A stretch of DNA of 19,576 nucleotides from CAZNFR01 sp964572225 (GCA_964572225.1 CAZNFR010000067.1:1-19576); one strand, 5' to 3'; numbered from the stretch's first letter, positions 7,293-15,467 are shown. Made by a program: numbers and translations. Notes: a model not told the origin generated them from the sequence alone.

Positions 7293-8741
7293 CTACTGAT
7301 TCCTCTCCCACAGCTTATATTCATAGATTAGCGCGTTATATAGCATTTCCCCGATAATTCTGGCTCCACGGGCATTAAAATGGACAAAATCACTTACAGC
7401 CAGAGGAGGCTCTGCAAAAACCCAGGAGGGCATGGAATTCTTTCCCCCCATAGCTTCATACATATCCCAGAACGCATAACCGCTTTCGAGAGTAGCTTTC
7501 CTTAGGGCGTTGCGTGATTTTATAAGGTTGGGATTGGTTTTGTATTTTCCTCCTTCCTTAACCGACATATCGGAGGGTCCGATTACCAGGACAGGAATAC
7601 CGGGCATCAATCGCTTAATAAGATTGAGTTCTCTTTTGAAAAACCTTTCGTACCTCTGGTAATTTTTCATATAGGGTACCACATTCCCTCCAAATTGAAG
7701 TATGATCATTCCGGTATTCAGCAATTCCCAACAATTTTTTAAAAACAGGGTGTCTGATTTTGAGAATTCCAGGCCAGCACTCCCCCGCAGCGGTATATTA
7801 TCCACAGCAAGCCCCCAATGATCATCAAAACTTGCAAAATAGACTTCCGGATGTCCTTCACCTTTAAACCGGAACTGAATAAGATTCGGGGTTATCTCCA
7901 GGTCTTTTCGAATGAAATCGGTAGCTTTTTCCTTCCCATAATCCTGCATCAGAATGATACTATCCTCACTCATAATCCTTATATCCAAAGGACCCTCTGC
8001 CTTGCCGGCAAGCAGGCTTATCCTTCTGAAACTCCGGGAGGTTGAGAATGCAATGTCTGAAGGCTGGTATTCCAGCCATGCTTCGACGTCCTCATTATCA
8101 AGATGATCCTTGTATGTGGAGAAAGAGAAAAGGGGGCCATAGCGCCTGTGTTCAATAGTACTGTCGACCTTTCCGTAAGAGGTATATCTTTGCCAATTGG
8201 ATGAATATTGCTGTTTCAGAGACATGCTCCCGTTAAATACAGGGACGGCCGGTACCATGCCCGGGCCCGATCCGCCGAAAGTTTTTTGCAGACGATACCG
8301 CACATAACTGGTAATTCGGTCTGTTTCAATCTGGGAATCTCCGTAATGAAGTATACGGACAAGTTCCCTTTTATTTGACAAGCTGCGTATTCTTTCAAAA
8401 AACGAATAAAAAGCGGTTTTACTTCCGGAGGAAAACTCGATAAGGTGTGTAATTCGGCGAAGACTGTCAGAATTTGCCCTTACGGTGTCAAATGCCACCA
8501 CCAGGGGTTGAACAGAGTCTGTATCCGCAACCCTTTCAGGTTCAATGGCCTCTGTATTTTCAAGAATGCCGGAAATATCAGCATATTCAAGGCTGTCTTC
8601 TTTAAATATTGATTCAAAGGAGATAAACTTAAGCTTTATCTGATCATTGATTTCGATCCCATTTTTCGGAAAGACTGCTGAAAGGATTAGAAGGATCAGC
8701 ATGACACTCATTACAAAGAAAAGGATCTGGCTGGGTTTCAT
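7293..8741 (-). CDS. SGNH/GDSL-hydrolase-like protein, probable O-acetyltransferase partner
   Basis: A 482-residue protein with one N-terminal membrane anchor or uncleaved signal (about 5-24), then a low-complexity acidic linker to about residue 110. SGNH blocks follow in order: HYGDSQIE (S136, nucleophile position of block I), FGGN (N353, block III) and SDFVHF (D451 and H454, block V). A G equivalent to block II is less clear; GGSGPGM (about 156-162) may supply it. Between blocks I and III lies an insert of about 150 to 180 residues that looks beta-rich, giving a two-domain periplasmic protein. Family knowledge says such proteins complete acetyl transfer to glycans, or hydrolyse esters. Placement directly before the MBOAT gene favours the transferase role. 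The ATG follows the transglycosylase stop by 11 bp, implying one mRNA. Confidence 0.85.
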   Translation of the reverse strand: MKPSQILFFVMSVMLILLILSAVFPKNGIEINDQIKLKFISFESIFKEDSLEYADISGILENTEAIEPERVADTDSVQPLVVAFDTVRANSDSLRRITHLIEFSSGSKTAFYSFFERIRSLSNKRELVRILHYGDSQIETDRITSYVRYRLQKTFGGSGPGMVPAVPVFNGSMSLKQQYSSNWQRYTSYGKVDSTIEHRRYGPLFSFSTYKDHLDNEDVEAWLEYQPSDIAFSTSRSFRRISLLAGKAEGPLDIRIMSEDSIILMQDYGKEKATDFIRKDLEITPNLIQFRFKGEGHPEVYFASFDDHWGLAVDNIPLRGSAGLEFSKSDTLFLKNCWELLNTGMIILQFGGNVVPYMKNYQRYERFFKRELNLIKRLMPGIPVLVIGPSDMSVKEGGKYKTNPNLIKSRNALRKATLESGYAFWDMYEAMGGKNSMPSWVFAEPPLAVSDFVHFNARGARIIGEMLYNALIYEYKLWERNQ

Positions 8742-8752
8742 CTATGCATGGA

Positions 8753-10327
8753 TCAAATTTTCTTTTTGATCTTGAGTACCTGTCCGGGTTGAATGGTTTC
8801 TCCGTATTTCATTCCGTTAAGCCTGGCGATATCAGAATCGCTAACACCCGGGAATTTTTTGGCAATTTCCCAAAGTGAGTCCCCGTTCTTCACGGTATAA
8901 GTAATGTAGGTAGAGGAATCCACACCCGCTCCTGATCCTGCCGGCGGTGCAGCTGAGGTTGATCCGGAAACACTTTTCCCGATCCTTGCCTGTTTTTCGG
9001 AAAAGCTGAGCTGATCGACATCCTGGTATTTGGAGGCTGATCCATTGGGCACATAAACGGTTAATTTTTGCCCTCCCCTAATCATATTCGACCGGATGTT
9101 GTTCCAATATTTCAAATCGGTAACACGCACATCGTACCACATGGAGATGAAGCCCAGATTGTCACCTGGTTTCACTGTATAACTCAGCTTTGTATATTTA
9201 TCGGAAGGAAGCTGGGGTGTATAGGTTGAGGAGACCGGTGTTACCAGCATTTTTTCCTTATTAAAATACAGGGAATCCTTCCAGGCGAAAATAGAATCCT
9301 GCAGATCAATAAAAGCGATCACGTTGTCTCTTGGGAGTCTGAGTATATAACCTTTTCTGTCGTCGGGTATGATATCGTACTTATATTGTGGATTTAGGTC
9401 TCTGAGATAATCCACCGGGATCTGAAGGACCTCTGAAACCTGTTTCAGGTGCAATTTATGGTCAATTCGAAGGGTATCGTTATGTAGGGCAAAATCGACC
9501 GGAACCGGTTGAAGATTATGTTCACGGTAATAATTCATTACGTAGGCAGCAGCAATAAAAGCCGGCACATACCCTCGTGTTTCGCGTGGAAGATAATAGT
9601 AAATATCCCAATAATTTCTTTTCCCGCCCGATCTGCGAATGGCTTTGTTCACGTTTCCGGGTCCACAGTTATAGGCGGCGATAACCAGGTGCCAGTCCTT
9701 GTAGATGTTGTAAAGATCGCTCAGGAATTCTGCAGCTGCCAGGGTGGATTTATAGGGATCCCTTCTCTCATCTACCAGCGAATTTATGCTGAGACCATAT
9801 TTCTTACCGGTATAATACAGGAACTGCCACATGCCTGTAGCTCCGGCACGGGAGACAGCGCGAGGATTCAGGGCCGATTCGATCACGGCCATATACTTAA
9901 GTTCCTGGGGTAGTCCTTTCCGGTCAAAGATCTCCTCAAACATGGGGAAATAATACTCCGAAAGAGTCAGCATAATCCTGACGCGGTCCCTTCGCCGGTC
10001 GGTATAAAGCTTGATGAAATTCCGGACGGTTTTGTTATAGGAAAGGTCGATGAGAAAGGGCAGACTTTCCAGGCGTTCTATGTAGATTGAGTCGGGATAG
10101 TCGACCAGGAAGGAATCGCTTTCAGCGATCATAGCGGAATCAAATCCCTCAAAACTCAGAGATTGTTGAACATACCAGAGTGTCAGCAAGCTGTCCAAAT
10201 TGGTGTCAAAACCGGAAATAATCTCTGAACTTGGAATATCCAGGGTATCCGGTTCAGGTATCTGGGCATGATTAACATTTGGAAATGCGATGGCGATGAA
10301 AAATGCAATAATCAGTCTTCCCTTCAT
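8753..10327 (-). CDS. Lytic murein transglycosylase with two LysM domains (MltD-like)
   Basis: Cleaves peptidoglycan between MurNAc and GlcNAc with formation of 1,6-anhydroMurNAc; expected in the periplasm. The 524-residue protein begins with a signal peptide (cleavage near NHA-QIP, residue 21). A goose-type SLT domain spans about 125-260: VIESALNP holds the catalytic glutamate E150, followed by GATGMWQF (162-169) and AAYNCGPGNV (217-226). Two LysM peptidoglycan-binding modules lie at about 383-426 (YTVKPGDNL) and 477-521 (YTVKNGDSLWEIA), joined by a Ser/Gly/Ala-rich linker at about 452-472. The region 280-345 may hold a degenerate third LysM. It lies 36 bp after the DUF5683 gene and 11 bp before the SGNH gene, so it appears to sit mid-operon. 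Confidence 0.93.
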   Translation of the reverse strand: MKGRLIIAFFIAIAFPNVNHAQIPEPDTLDIPSSEIISGFDTNLDSLLTLWYVQQSLSFEGFDSAMIAESDSFLVDYPDSIYIERLESLPFLIDLSYNKTVRNFIKLYTDRRRDRVRIMLTLSEYYFPMFEEIFDRKGLPQELKYMAVIESALNPRAVSRAGATGMWQFLYYTGKKYGLSINSLVDERRDPYKSTLAAAEFLSDLYNIYKDWHLVIAAYNCGPGNVNKAIRRSGGKRNYWDIYYYLPRETRGYVPAFIAAAYVMNYYREHNLQPVPVDFALHNDTLRIDHKLHLKQVSEVLQIPVDYLRDLNPQYKYDIIPDDRKGYILRLPRDNVIAFIDLQDSIFAWKDSLYFNKEKMLVTPVSSTYTPQLPSDKYTKLSYTVKPGDNLGFISMWYDVRVTDLKYWNNIRSNMIRGGQKLTVYVPNGSASKYQDVDQLSFSEKQARIGKSVSGSTSAAPPAGSGAGVDSSTYITYTVKNGDSLWEIAKKFPGVSDSDIARLNGMKYGETIQPGQVLKIKKKI

Positions 10328-10363
10328 TGGCTCCCTTTGTTATTGAGGCAAATAAAATTAAAT

Positions 10364-10957
10364 CTAAAAAGATACGCAAGCCCTGAGGCCAAAAGAGTGT
10401 GAAATATTTCCGGGTCTGTATACAGGCAATGCTGATGGTTCCACCTGAAATGATATATCTTCACCCACATCCCAATCAAACAAATAGGCATCGACCGTGG
10501 CATCAATGATCTGAAGGGCATAAAATCCGACCGTTAATATGATACTCAGGTCGCGCCAGCGCTTATACAGGTCTTTTCCTCTTTCGAGCTGGTCTGTGGT
10601 AAGTTCAAAATCGTAATAGATCAGATCATAATCAGGGTCGATCAGTCCCCTTTTCAGATCGGTATAATAACGGTTATTTCGGTCAATAAAATATACGAGG
10701 GTACCAAAACCGGCATAAACAATGGGAAGCTTCCAGTATTTTCGATTATAAATCTGGCCCAGTCCGGGGAGCACCGCCGAATATAAAGCGGCCTTTCCGG
10801 GGATTCTTTCTGCGGTATCTGAAACCGTAATTCCTGGTTTCGAAGGGATAATAAGCGTATCCTTTTCCTGAGCCGCTAAGTTGGGAATAAGAAAAAGAGA
10901 AAACAAGATCAGCAATAAGGAGCGCAAAATGAAAGGTCTGCGGAAGCTATCAGGCAT
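10364..10957 (-). CDS. DUF5683 family membrane protein
   Basis: The family has no established function that I know of, but it occurs between parB and a lytic transglycosylase in many Bacteroidota. I chose the ATG at 10957 (197 residues). It overlaps the parB TGA stop by 8 bases and gives a clean signal peptide (basic MPDSFRRPF, hydrophobic core, AAQ before residue 31). An in-frame ATG at 10990 would add 11 residues ahead of the signal and deepen the overlap. The conserved core is KAALYSAVLPGLGQIYNRKYW (about 55-75), then a membrane segment (77-91), a charged loop with DRNNRYYTDLKRG and a second membrane segment (about 129-145). The short tail ends LRACVSF. Context suggests an envelope-associated role alongside the transglycosylase, but this is inference. 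Confidence 0.85.
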   Translation of the reverse strand: MPDSFRRPFILRSLLLILFSLFLIPNLAAQEKDTLIIPSKPGITVSDTAERIPGKAALYSAVLPGLGQIYNRKYWKLPIVYAGFGTLVYFIDRNNRYYTDLKRGLIDPDYDLIYYDFELTTDQLERGKDLYKRWRDLSIILTVGFYALQIIDATVDAYLFDWDVGEDISFQVEPSALPVYRPGNISHSFGLRACVSF

Positions 10958-11819
10958 TAAGCTTATCGAGTATAGCGATGATTCTTTCAAGGTCTTCGTC
11001 CGATTTAAAGGGGATAACGATTTTCCCGGATCCTTTATTGTTGCGTTTAAATTCTATGGCTGTGTTAAACTGTTTTGAAAGGTGTTCTTTAAGTTCAGAG
11101 TATTCTTCCTCGCCCGTATCGACCGCCGAAGTAGAAACTTCAACCGGTTCCTGAATTTTCCTCACCAGCTCTTCTACTTTTCTAACAGAAAGCTCAAATT
11201 TAAGGATTTTGCGGAAGACTTCCATTTGCTCTTCCGGATCTTCCAGATTAACGATGGCGCGGGCATGGCCCATAGAGATCTTACGATCCCTGATCCCGAG
11301 TTGAATTTCGGCAGGCAGTTTCAGTAACCTGAGGTAATTCGTTACGGTTGATCTTTTCTTTCCCACCCTTCCACTAAGATTTTCCTGAGTAAGATTGCAT
11401 TCTTCTATCAGTCTCTGGTAGGAAATGGCCACTTCAATGGCATCCAGATCTTCCCTTTGAATGTTCTCTACGAGGGCCATTTCGAGCATGCCCTGATCAT
11501 CTGCACTTCTGACAAAGGCGGGCATGGATTTTAGTCCAAGTTTTCGGGCTGCTCTGTACCTTCTTTCCCCGGTAATAAGCTGATAATTTCCGTTCTCCAG
11601 CTGGCGAACGGTTATGGGTTGAATAATTCCAATCTCTTTAATGGAGTCGGCAAGTTCATCCAATGCCTCTTCATCGAATTTGGAACGGGGTTGCCAGGGA
11701 TTGGCTTCAATATTTCTTACGGGAATTTCATTCACAGCAGCGGTTAACTGTAGATTGTCTTCGCCGCCGTCATCAATTAAGGCACCCAGTCCTCTTCCCA
11801 GAGCGTTCTTCTTTGCCAT
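10950..11819 (-). CDS. parB: Chromosome-partitioning protein ParB (Spo0J)
   Basis: A CTP-dependent DNA clamp that loads at parS sites and, with ParA and SMC, organises and segregates the replication-origin region. At 289 residues it has the typical chromosomal length. It starts with the usual MAKKNALGRGLGALI, then the N-terminal domain with VRNIEANPWQPR (about 34-45), ITGERRYRAAR (82-92, the CTP-binding arginine motif) and ALVENIQRED (115-124). A helix-turn-helix lies at about 143-165 (LTQENLSGRVGKKRSTVTNYL). An acidic linker leads to the C-terminal dimerisation domain (about 240-289). The ATG is 2 bp after the parA stop, and the gene overlaps DUF5683, so translation is probably coupled. Confidence 0.97.
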   Translation of the reverse strand: MAKKNALGRGLGALIDDGGEDNLQLTAAVNEIPVRNIEANPWQPRSKFDEEALDELADSIKEIGIIQPITVRQLENGNYQLITGERRYRAARKLGLKSMPAFVRSADDQGMLEMALVENIQREDLDAIEVAISYQRLIEECNLTQENLSGRVGKKRSTVTNYLRLLKLPAEIQLGIRDRKISMGHARAIVNLEDPEEQMEVFRKILKFELSVRKVEELVRKIQEPVEVSTSAVDTGEEEYSELKEHLSKQFNTAIEFKRNNKGSGKIVIPFKSDEDLERIIAILDKLNA

Positions 11820-11821
11820 AG

Positions 11822-12622
11822 CTATTCAATTATTTTTTCGGAATTATTGATCTGGGTGTGGTTATTTTTCTGCAAAACCTCTTTAGCCAGATTCAAATAA
11901 TTAACAGCACCTTTGGATTCTGCATCGTACATAATTACAGGTTTTCCAAAACTGGGTGCTTCACTCAGTTTAATATTCCGCTGGATAATGGTCTCAAAAA
12001 CCATATCCTGGAAATGTCTTCTTACCTCCTCAACCACCTGGTTGGAAAGACGAAGACGGGCATCATACATGGTAAGCAGAAATCCCTCCACCTCAAGATC
12101 CGTGTTTAGCCGGTTCTGGATTATTTTGATAGTATTCAACAGTTTACCCAGGCCTTCCAAAGCAAAATACTCGCATTGCACAGGTAAAATAACCGAATCG
12201 GATGCACTGAGCGCATTTACGGTAATGAGTCCGAGGGAGGGGGAACAATCAATCAGAACATAATCGTAATCATCCTTCACTTTCTCAACTACCTTTTTCA
12301 ACATATACTCCCTTTCTGGCATATTCAGCATTTCAATTTCAGCACCAACCAGGTCAATATGGGAAGGGATCAGGTCCAGGTTTTCCAACTCGGAATTCAG
12401 AACTATTCTCTTAGGATCAACATCATCAATCAGGCATTCGTAAATACTGGTCTTGACCTTTTTAATGTCGAAACCGGTACCTGAAGTAGCATTTGCCTGA
12501 GGATCAGCGTCAATAATCAGGGTCTTTTTCTCTAGAACGGCAAGACTGGCTCCCAGGTTAATGGCGGTGGTAGTTTTTCCAACTCCGCCTTTCTGATTTG
12601 CCAGTGAAATAACTTTAGCCAT
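11822..12622 (-). CDS. parA: Chromosome-partitioning ATPase ParA (Soj)
   Basis: A deviant-Walker-type ATPase that binds DNA non-specifically as an ATP dimer and is stimulated by ParB. At 266 residues it matches chromosomal Soj. The deviant Walker A motif KGGVGKTTT spans 11-19 with both lysines present. Switch-like IIDADPQANAT is at 37-46, and Walker B DYVLIDCSPSLG at 120-131. There is no N-terminal helix-turn-helix, so this is the short chromosomal form rather than a plasmid ParA with a DNA-binding extension. It is the first gene of the minus-strand run, downstream of a 331-bp divergent intergenic region. A TAAATTTG box at 12679-12672 fits the phylum's -7 element. Confidence 0.97.
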   Translation of the reverse strand: MAKVISLANQKGGVGKTTTAINLGASLAVLEKKTLIIDADPQANATSGTGFDIKKVKTSIYECLIDDVDPKRIVLNSELENLDLIPSHIDLVGAEIEMLNMPEREYMLKKVVEKVKDDYDYVLIDCSPSLGLITVNALSASDSVILPVQCEYFALEGLGKLLNTIKIIQNRLNTDLEVEGFLLTMYDARLRLSNQVVEEVRRHFQDMVFETIIQRNIKLSEAPSFGKPVIMYDAESKGAVNYLNLAKEVLQKNNHTQINNSEKIIE

Positions 12623-12953
12623 GTATTAATCCTTTTTTATTCATTCGAATCAAAGTAAAAAAAAGCGGGATCAAATTTACTATTTTATAAGTCAACCCCT
12701 TTTGCATGGCTTTTGTTATTGTAAACATTCAATTTGTAGTTATTAACAGGATATTAACAATTCTGTCCCGTGATTGTGAATTCTCTGAAAGTCAGCAAAT
12801 ACAGGGGTTTTAGAAGGCCTTTGTTATAATTAATGATGTTTGATCCATTTTCAAAAATAGAATTTTAATTGGTTAAAGCGTCAAAAAGAACATGAATTTT
12901 TAAATTCGCAAATAATATTCAATTAATATAATATTCACCCTATTTTAACAAAG
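12623..12953. other. 331-bp AT-rich divergent intergenic region
   Basis: Separates parA (minus) from the lipid kinase gene (plus). It is A+T-rich, with a short direct repeat of ATTAACA at 12742-12748 and 12753-12759, and no reading frame of note. I looked for a 16-bp palindromic parS site of the TGTTNCACGTGNAACA type and did not see one. Promoters for both flanking genes are expected here; only the parA -7 box above is recognisable. Confidence 0.5.
12672..12679 (-). promoter_or_regulatory. Putative -7 box upstream of parA
   Basis: On the minus strand this reads TAAATTTG, a perfect match to the Bacteroidota -7 consensus TAnnTTTG, 50 bp before the parA ATG. No good TTTG sits at the expected spacing of about 19 bp. 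A TTGAC at 12695-12691 is only 13 bp away, so the -33 half is unsupported. Confidence 0.35.
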
Positions 12954-13880
12954 ATGAACAAGGAAAGCTGGGTGGCAGTAATAAACCCCTCTGCAGGTGG
13001 GGGAAGGTGTATACGTGACTGGCCAACAATTGAGAGTTACCTGAACAAATACGGGGTCAGGTTTGAGCCGGTCTTCACCACCCGAAATCTTCATGCTGCG
13101 GTAATATCGAGGAAGAAAGTTCTTGAAGGGCACAAAAAAATTATGGTTATCGGGGGTGATGGAACGCTGAATGAGGTTGTAAACGGGATCCTATGTCAGC
13201 AACAGGTAAACAGTACCGACATCACCCTGGGGATGATCCCTGTAGGGACCGGGAACGACTGGGCAAGGATGTTTGATATTCCCTTTGATTACGAAAGAGC
13301 CATTCAGACCCTTTTGCGGGGAAAAACCTTTATCCAGGATGCCGGGAGGGTGCTTTTTACCCGGAAGGACAGAGTTATAAACAGGTATTTCCTTAACATT
13401 GCAGGGATTGGATTTGATGCTATGGTAACCGAGCGTTCCAATCGATTAAAGAAGAAAGGCAGAAGCAATAAGCTATTGTATTTCTGGAATATATTTACGG
13501 GTTTGTATGGTTTTCGGCATTTCAATGCCACCCTTAATGTAGACGGGCATGAGAAGGAGATAGACATTTTTTCGATGAACATAGGTATTTGTCAATACAG
13601 TGGTGGAGGGATGAAACAGGTTCCGGATGCCATTCCGGATGACGGCATATTTGATCTTACGGTCATAAAAAAAATCGGAAAATTTGAGGTATTGAGAAGC
13701 ATCCCCAAACTTTATGATGGTCAGATCAAAAATCACAGGAAAGTGGAAAGCTATAATGGTCGGAAAATTTCGATCAAAAGTAAGGGTCCGGTGTTTCTGG
13801 AAACCGATGGTGAGAACCTTGGACATTCACCTTTTGAATTTGAAATACTTCCGCGGAGTTTAAAAGTGATCAGGGCCTGA
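12954..13880 (+). CDS. Diacylglycerol kinase family lipid kinase (DagK/YegS-like)
   Basis: ATP-dependent kinase expected to phosphorylate a lipid alcohol such as diacylglycerol; cytoplasmic and membrane-associated. The 308-residue protein has the DAGK catalytic domain: INPSAGGGR (10-18), VIGGDGTLNEVVNG (65-78, nucleotide-binding) and IPVGTGNDWAR (95-105). The C-terminal beta-sandwich domain includes ETDGENLG, where the aspartate and glutamate are conserved in YegS/DgkB-like proteins. Length and order match the family. It is a single plus-strand gene, meeting the cyclotransferase gene tail to tail with 23 bp between. The exact lipid substrate cannot be told from sequence; DgkB, YegS and sphingosine-kinase-like activities remain possible. 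Confidence 0.9.
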   Translation: MNKESWVAVINPSAGGGRCIRDWPTIESYLNKYGVRFEPVFTTRNLHAAVISRKKVLEGHKKIMVIGGDGTLNEVVNGILCQQQVNSTDITLGMIPVGTGNDWARMFDIPFDYERAIQTLLRGKTFIQDAGRVLFTRKDRVINRYFLNIAGIGFDAMVTERSNRLKKKGRSNKLLYFWNIFTGLYGFRHFNATLNVDGHEKEIDIFSMNIGICQYSGGGMKQVPDAIPDDGIFDLTVIKKIGKFEVLRSIPKLYDGQIKNHRKVESYNGRKISIKSKGPVFLETDGENLGHSPFEFEILPRSLKVIRA

Positions 13881-13893
13881 AGGTAGGTCCAAG

Positions 13894-13925
13894 GGTTGAA
13901 AATCTATTTTTTTACAAATTCAACC
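13894..13925. terminator. Possible bidirectional hairpin between convergent genes
   Basis: GGTTGAA (13894-13900) and TTCAACC (13919-13925) form a 7-bp perfect inverted repeat with an 18-nt loop that contains a T-run. It lies between the kinase stop and the last codons of the cyclotransferase gene. The long loop makes it a weak candidate. Confidence 0.22.
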
Positions 13926-15019
13926 TGGAAAATTTTTGGCCAGCGTTTGCCAGTGACAAAAATCCTGTCTCCCTCACGGTCCCAGGCGATCCCGTTAAGA
14001 TAATCGATCCTTGGGTGACGGTCGGCCGGATCCAGTAGCCCGTTCATATCTATTCTTCCGGTCAGCCTTCCGGTTTCGGGGTCAATAATCACAATTTCAT
14101 CGTAGGTATAACGATTAGCATAAAGCCTGTTTCCGATCAGTTCAAGCTCATTCAGGTTCTGTACGGGTCCATTTTGGTCATAAACCTCAATTTTTCTTTG
14201 TACACTGAAATAGGTGGTATCCATAAAATAGATCACATGACTACCGTCGCTCATAAGGATCTCTTTGCCATTATTGGTGAGTCCCCAGCCTTCCTTATTC
14301 TGATAATAGATTCGACGAAGCTCTTCGAAGGAATTTTTATCGTATACGAATCCGACCTGAGAAGTATAGGTAACCTGGTAAATTTTCTGATTAATAATGG
14401 TTATACCTTCTCCGAACAGTTCGGCATCAAGGTTTCTGAATTTCAAGATCTCTCCGTTTTCCAGATCTACTTTTCTGAGTGAAGATTCCCCCCGGTTCCC
14501 GGTGCCTTCGTACATAAAACCCTCATGGTATTCGAAGCCCTGTGTGTAGGCACCGATATCATGGGGGAAGGTGCCTAGAACGCGGTAAGTTAGTTCTTCC
14601 GGTACGATACCTGAAGTGAACCTTACGCGAAAACTGAGTCTTTCCCTGAGGCTGTCATTTGTGTATGCCTCCAGAGTAAATGAGCGGGTTCCCGCAGGTA
14701 CTTCGGAAGGTTTGAATTTCATTTCCTCCTGAGAGGGTAAAAAGGATGCGAGTCTGATATCTTTGTCCAAAACCACCAGGGAATCAAATTCCTCCCTACC
14801 GGTATGAAATTCAAGTACCAGGGAAATGTCATCTCCGGGATTAAGAAGTTCATTATTTCGGGGTTCAAGGATGGCTATATGTTTCTTGGAGACGGTTTTG
14901 GGTTTAGGGCCATTGCCCTGGCTTTCGGAATTCAGGTTTTCGGAACCACAACTACTTAAAAATGAAAGCACTCCAAACAAGGTAGCCAAAAAAGCAATAG
15001 GGGTAAGCATGATTTTCAT
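13904..15019 (-). CDS. Glutaminyl-peptide cyclotransferase family lipoprotein
   Basis: Plant/bacterial-type glutamine cyclotransferases convert N-terminal glutamine of peptides to pyroglutamate. I chose the ATG at 15019 (371 residues), which overlaps the stop of the preceding gene as TGATG; a TTG one codon earlier is less likely. A lipoprotein signal ends in FLSSC with C24 as the lipidated residue. Residues about 40-130 form an immunoglobulin-like beta region. The cyclotransferase beta-propeller then begins: FPHDIGAYTQGFEY (the family's TQGLxx hallmark in variant form), YEGTGNRGESSLRKVDL, ELFGEGIT, GWGLTNNG, LNELELI, and the C-terminal YLNGIAWD with FVTGKRWPKIFQV. Many Bacteroidota carry such lipoproteins; the physiological substrate is unknown. 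Confidence 0.9.
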   Translation of the reverse strand: MKIMLTPIAFLATLFGVLSFLSSCGSENLNSESQGNGPKPKTVSKKHIAILEPRNNELLNPGDDISLVLEFHTGREEFDSLVVLDKDIRLASFLPSQEEMKFKPSEVPAGTRSFTLEAYTNDSLRERLSFRVRFTSGIVPEELTYRVLGTFPHDIGAYTQGFEYHEGFMYEGTGNRGESSLRKVDLENGEILKFRNLDAELFGEGITIINQKIYQVTYTSQVGFVYDKNSFEELRRIYYQNKEGWGLTNNGKEILMSDGSHVIYFMDTTYFSVQRKIEVYDQNGPVQNLNELELIGNRLYANRYTYDEIVIIDPETGRLTGRIDMNGLLDPADRHPRIDYLNGIAWDREGDRIFVTGKRWPKIFQVEFVKK

Positions 15020-15438
15020 CAACTGAACAGTTTTTTAATCCACGATTTCCGGCTCCGCGCAGCGAGGCTTGCTCTTTCTTCCATGAGGGATGGATTTGAG
15101 CCGGGATTGATCATATGGTAAATTTCTCCCCAGCCCGGGAAACCACCTACGTTTCGGTCATCGATAAAGAGGTCAACTTCAAGTTTCCGGCTCTGGATTT
15201 TTTCGTCGAATTCTTCCTCCGGATAGTTTTTGTTTACGGCATAAAACTCTACTCCGTTATTTCTGCAGTATTCCAATGCTTCCTGCAATTCTTTTCCGGT
15301 TCGGATGGTCCATAAAATTAGCTGGTGATGCTGTTCCTGAAGGGCCTTAAGTGTTTGGAAAGCAAACATTTTCTCATTGCCAATGGCAGGATAACGGTGT
15401 TCTACAATGGTCCCGTCAAAGTCGACAGCAATCCTCAT
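15019..15438 (-). CDS. Small HAD-superfamily hydrolase (BT0820-like)
   Basis: A 139-residue protein with minimal HAD-fold motifs: VDFDGT (D6 nucleophile and D8 general acid) at 5-10, LWTIRTG (T44) at 42-48 and FIDDRNVGG (D93-D94, magnesium-binding) at 91-99. No large cap domain is present; residues 10-35 are the only cap-like insert. This matches the small Bacteroides phosphatase-like proteins typified by BT0820, whose true substrate I cannot state. Its TGA stop shares a base with the next gene's ATG (TGATG), pointing to coupled translation with the cyclotransferase lipoprotein. The basic C-terminus (about 122-139) is unusual and may be disordered. Confidence 0.8.
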   Translation of the reverse strand: MRIAVDFDGTIVEHRYPAIGNEKMFAFQTLKALQEQHHQLILWTIRTGKELQEALEYCRNNGVEFYAVNKNYPEEEFDEKIQSRKLEVDLFIDDRNVGGFPGWGEIYHMINPGSNPSLMEERASLAARSRKSWIKKLFS

Positions 15439-15459
15439 GATTCATTTCTTTGATTCGCC

Positions 15460-15467
15460 CAAAGATA
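15460..15467 (-). promoter_or_regulatory. Putative -7 box upstream of the HAD hydrolase gene
   Basis: On the minus strand this reads TATCTTTG, a perfect TAnnTTTG match, 21 bp before the ATG at 15438 and within the 67-bp gap after cysK. The -33 element is not clear. It suggests that the HAD and cyclotransferase genes may have their own promoter as well as read-through from cysK. Confidence 0.35.

Noticed and set aside
9509..9913. Plus-strand open frame of 134 codons
   Set aside because: Antisense to the catalytic domain of the lytic transglycosylase; no domain and no plausible start context.
10324..10521. 65-codon minus-strand frame between DUF5683 and the transglycosylase
   Set aside because: Mostly overlaps DUF5683 in another frame and has no recognisable features.
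11913..12263. Plus-strand open frame of 116 codons within parA
   Set aside because: Antisense shadow of an unmistakable ParA gene.
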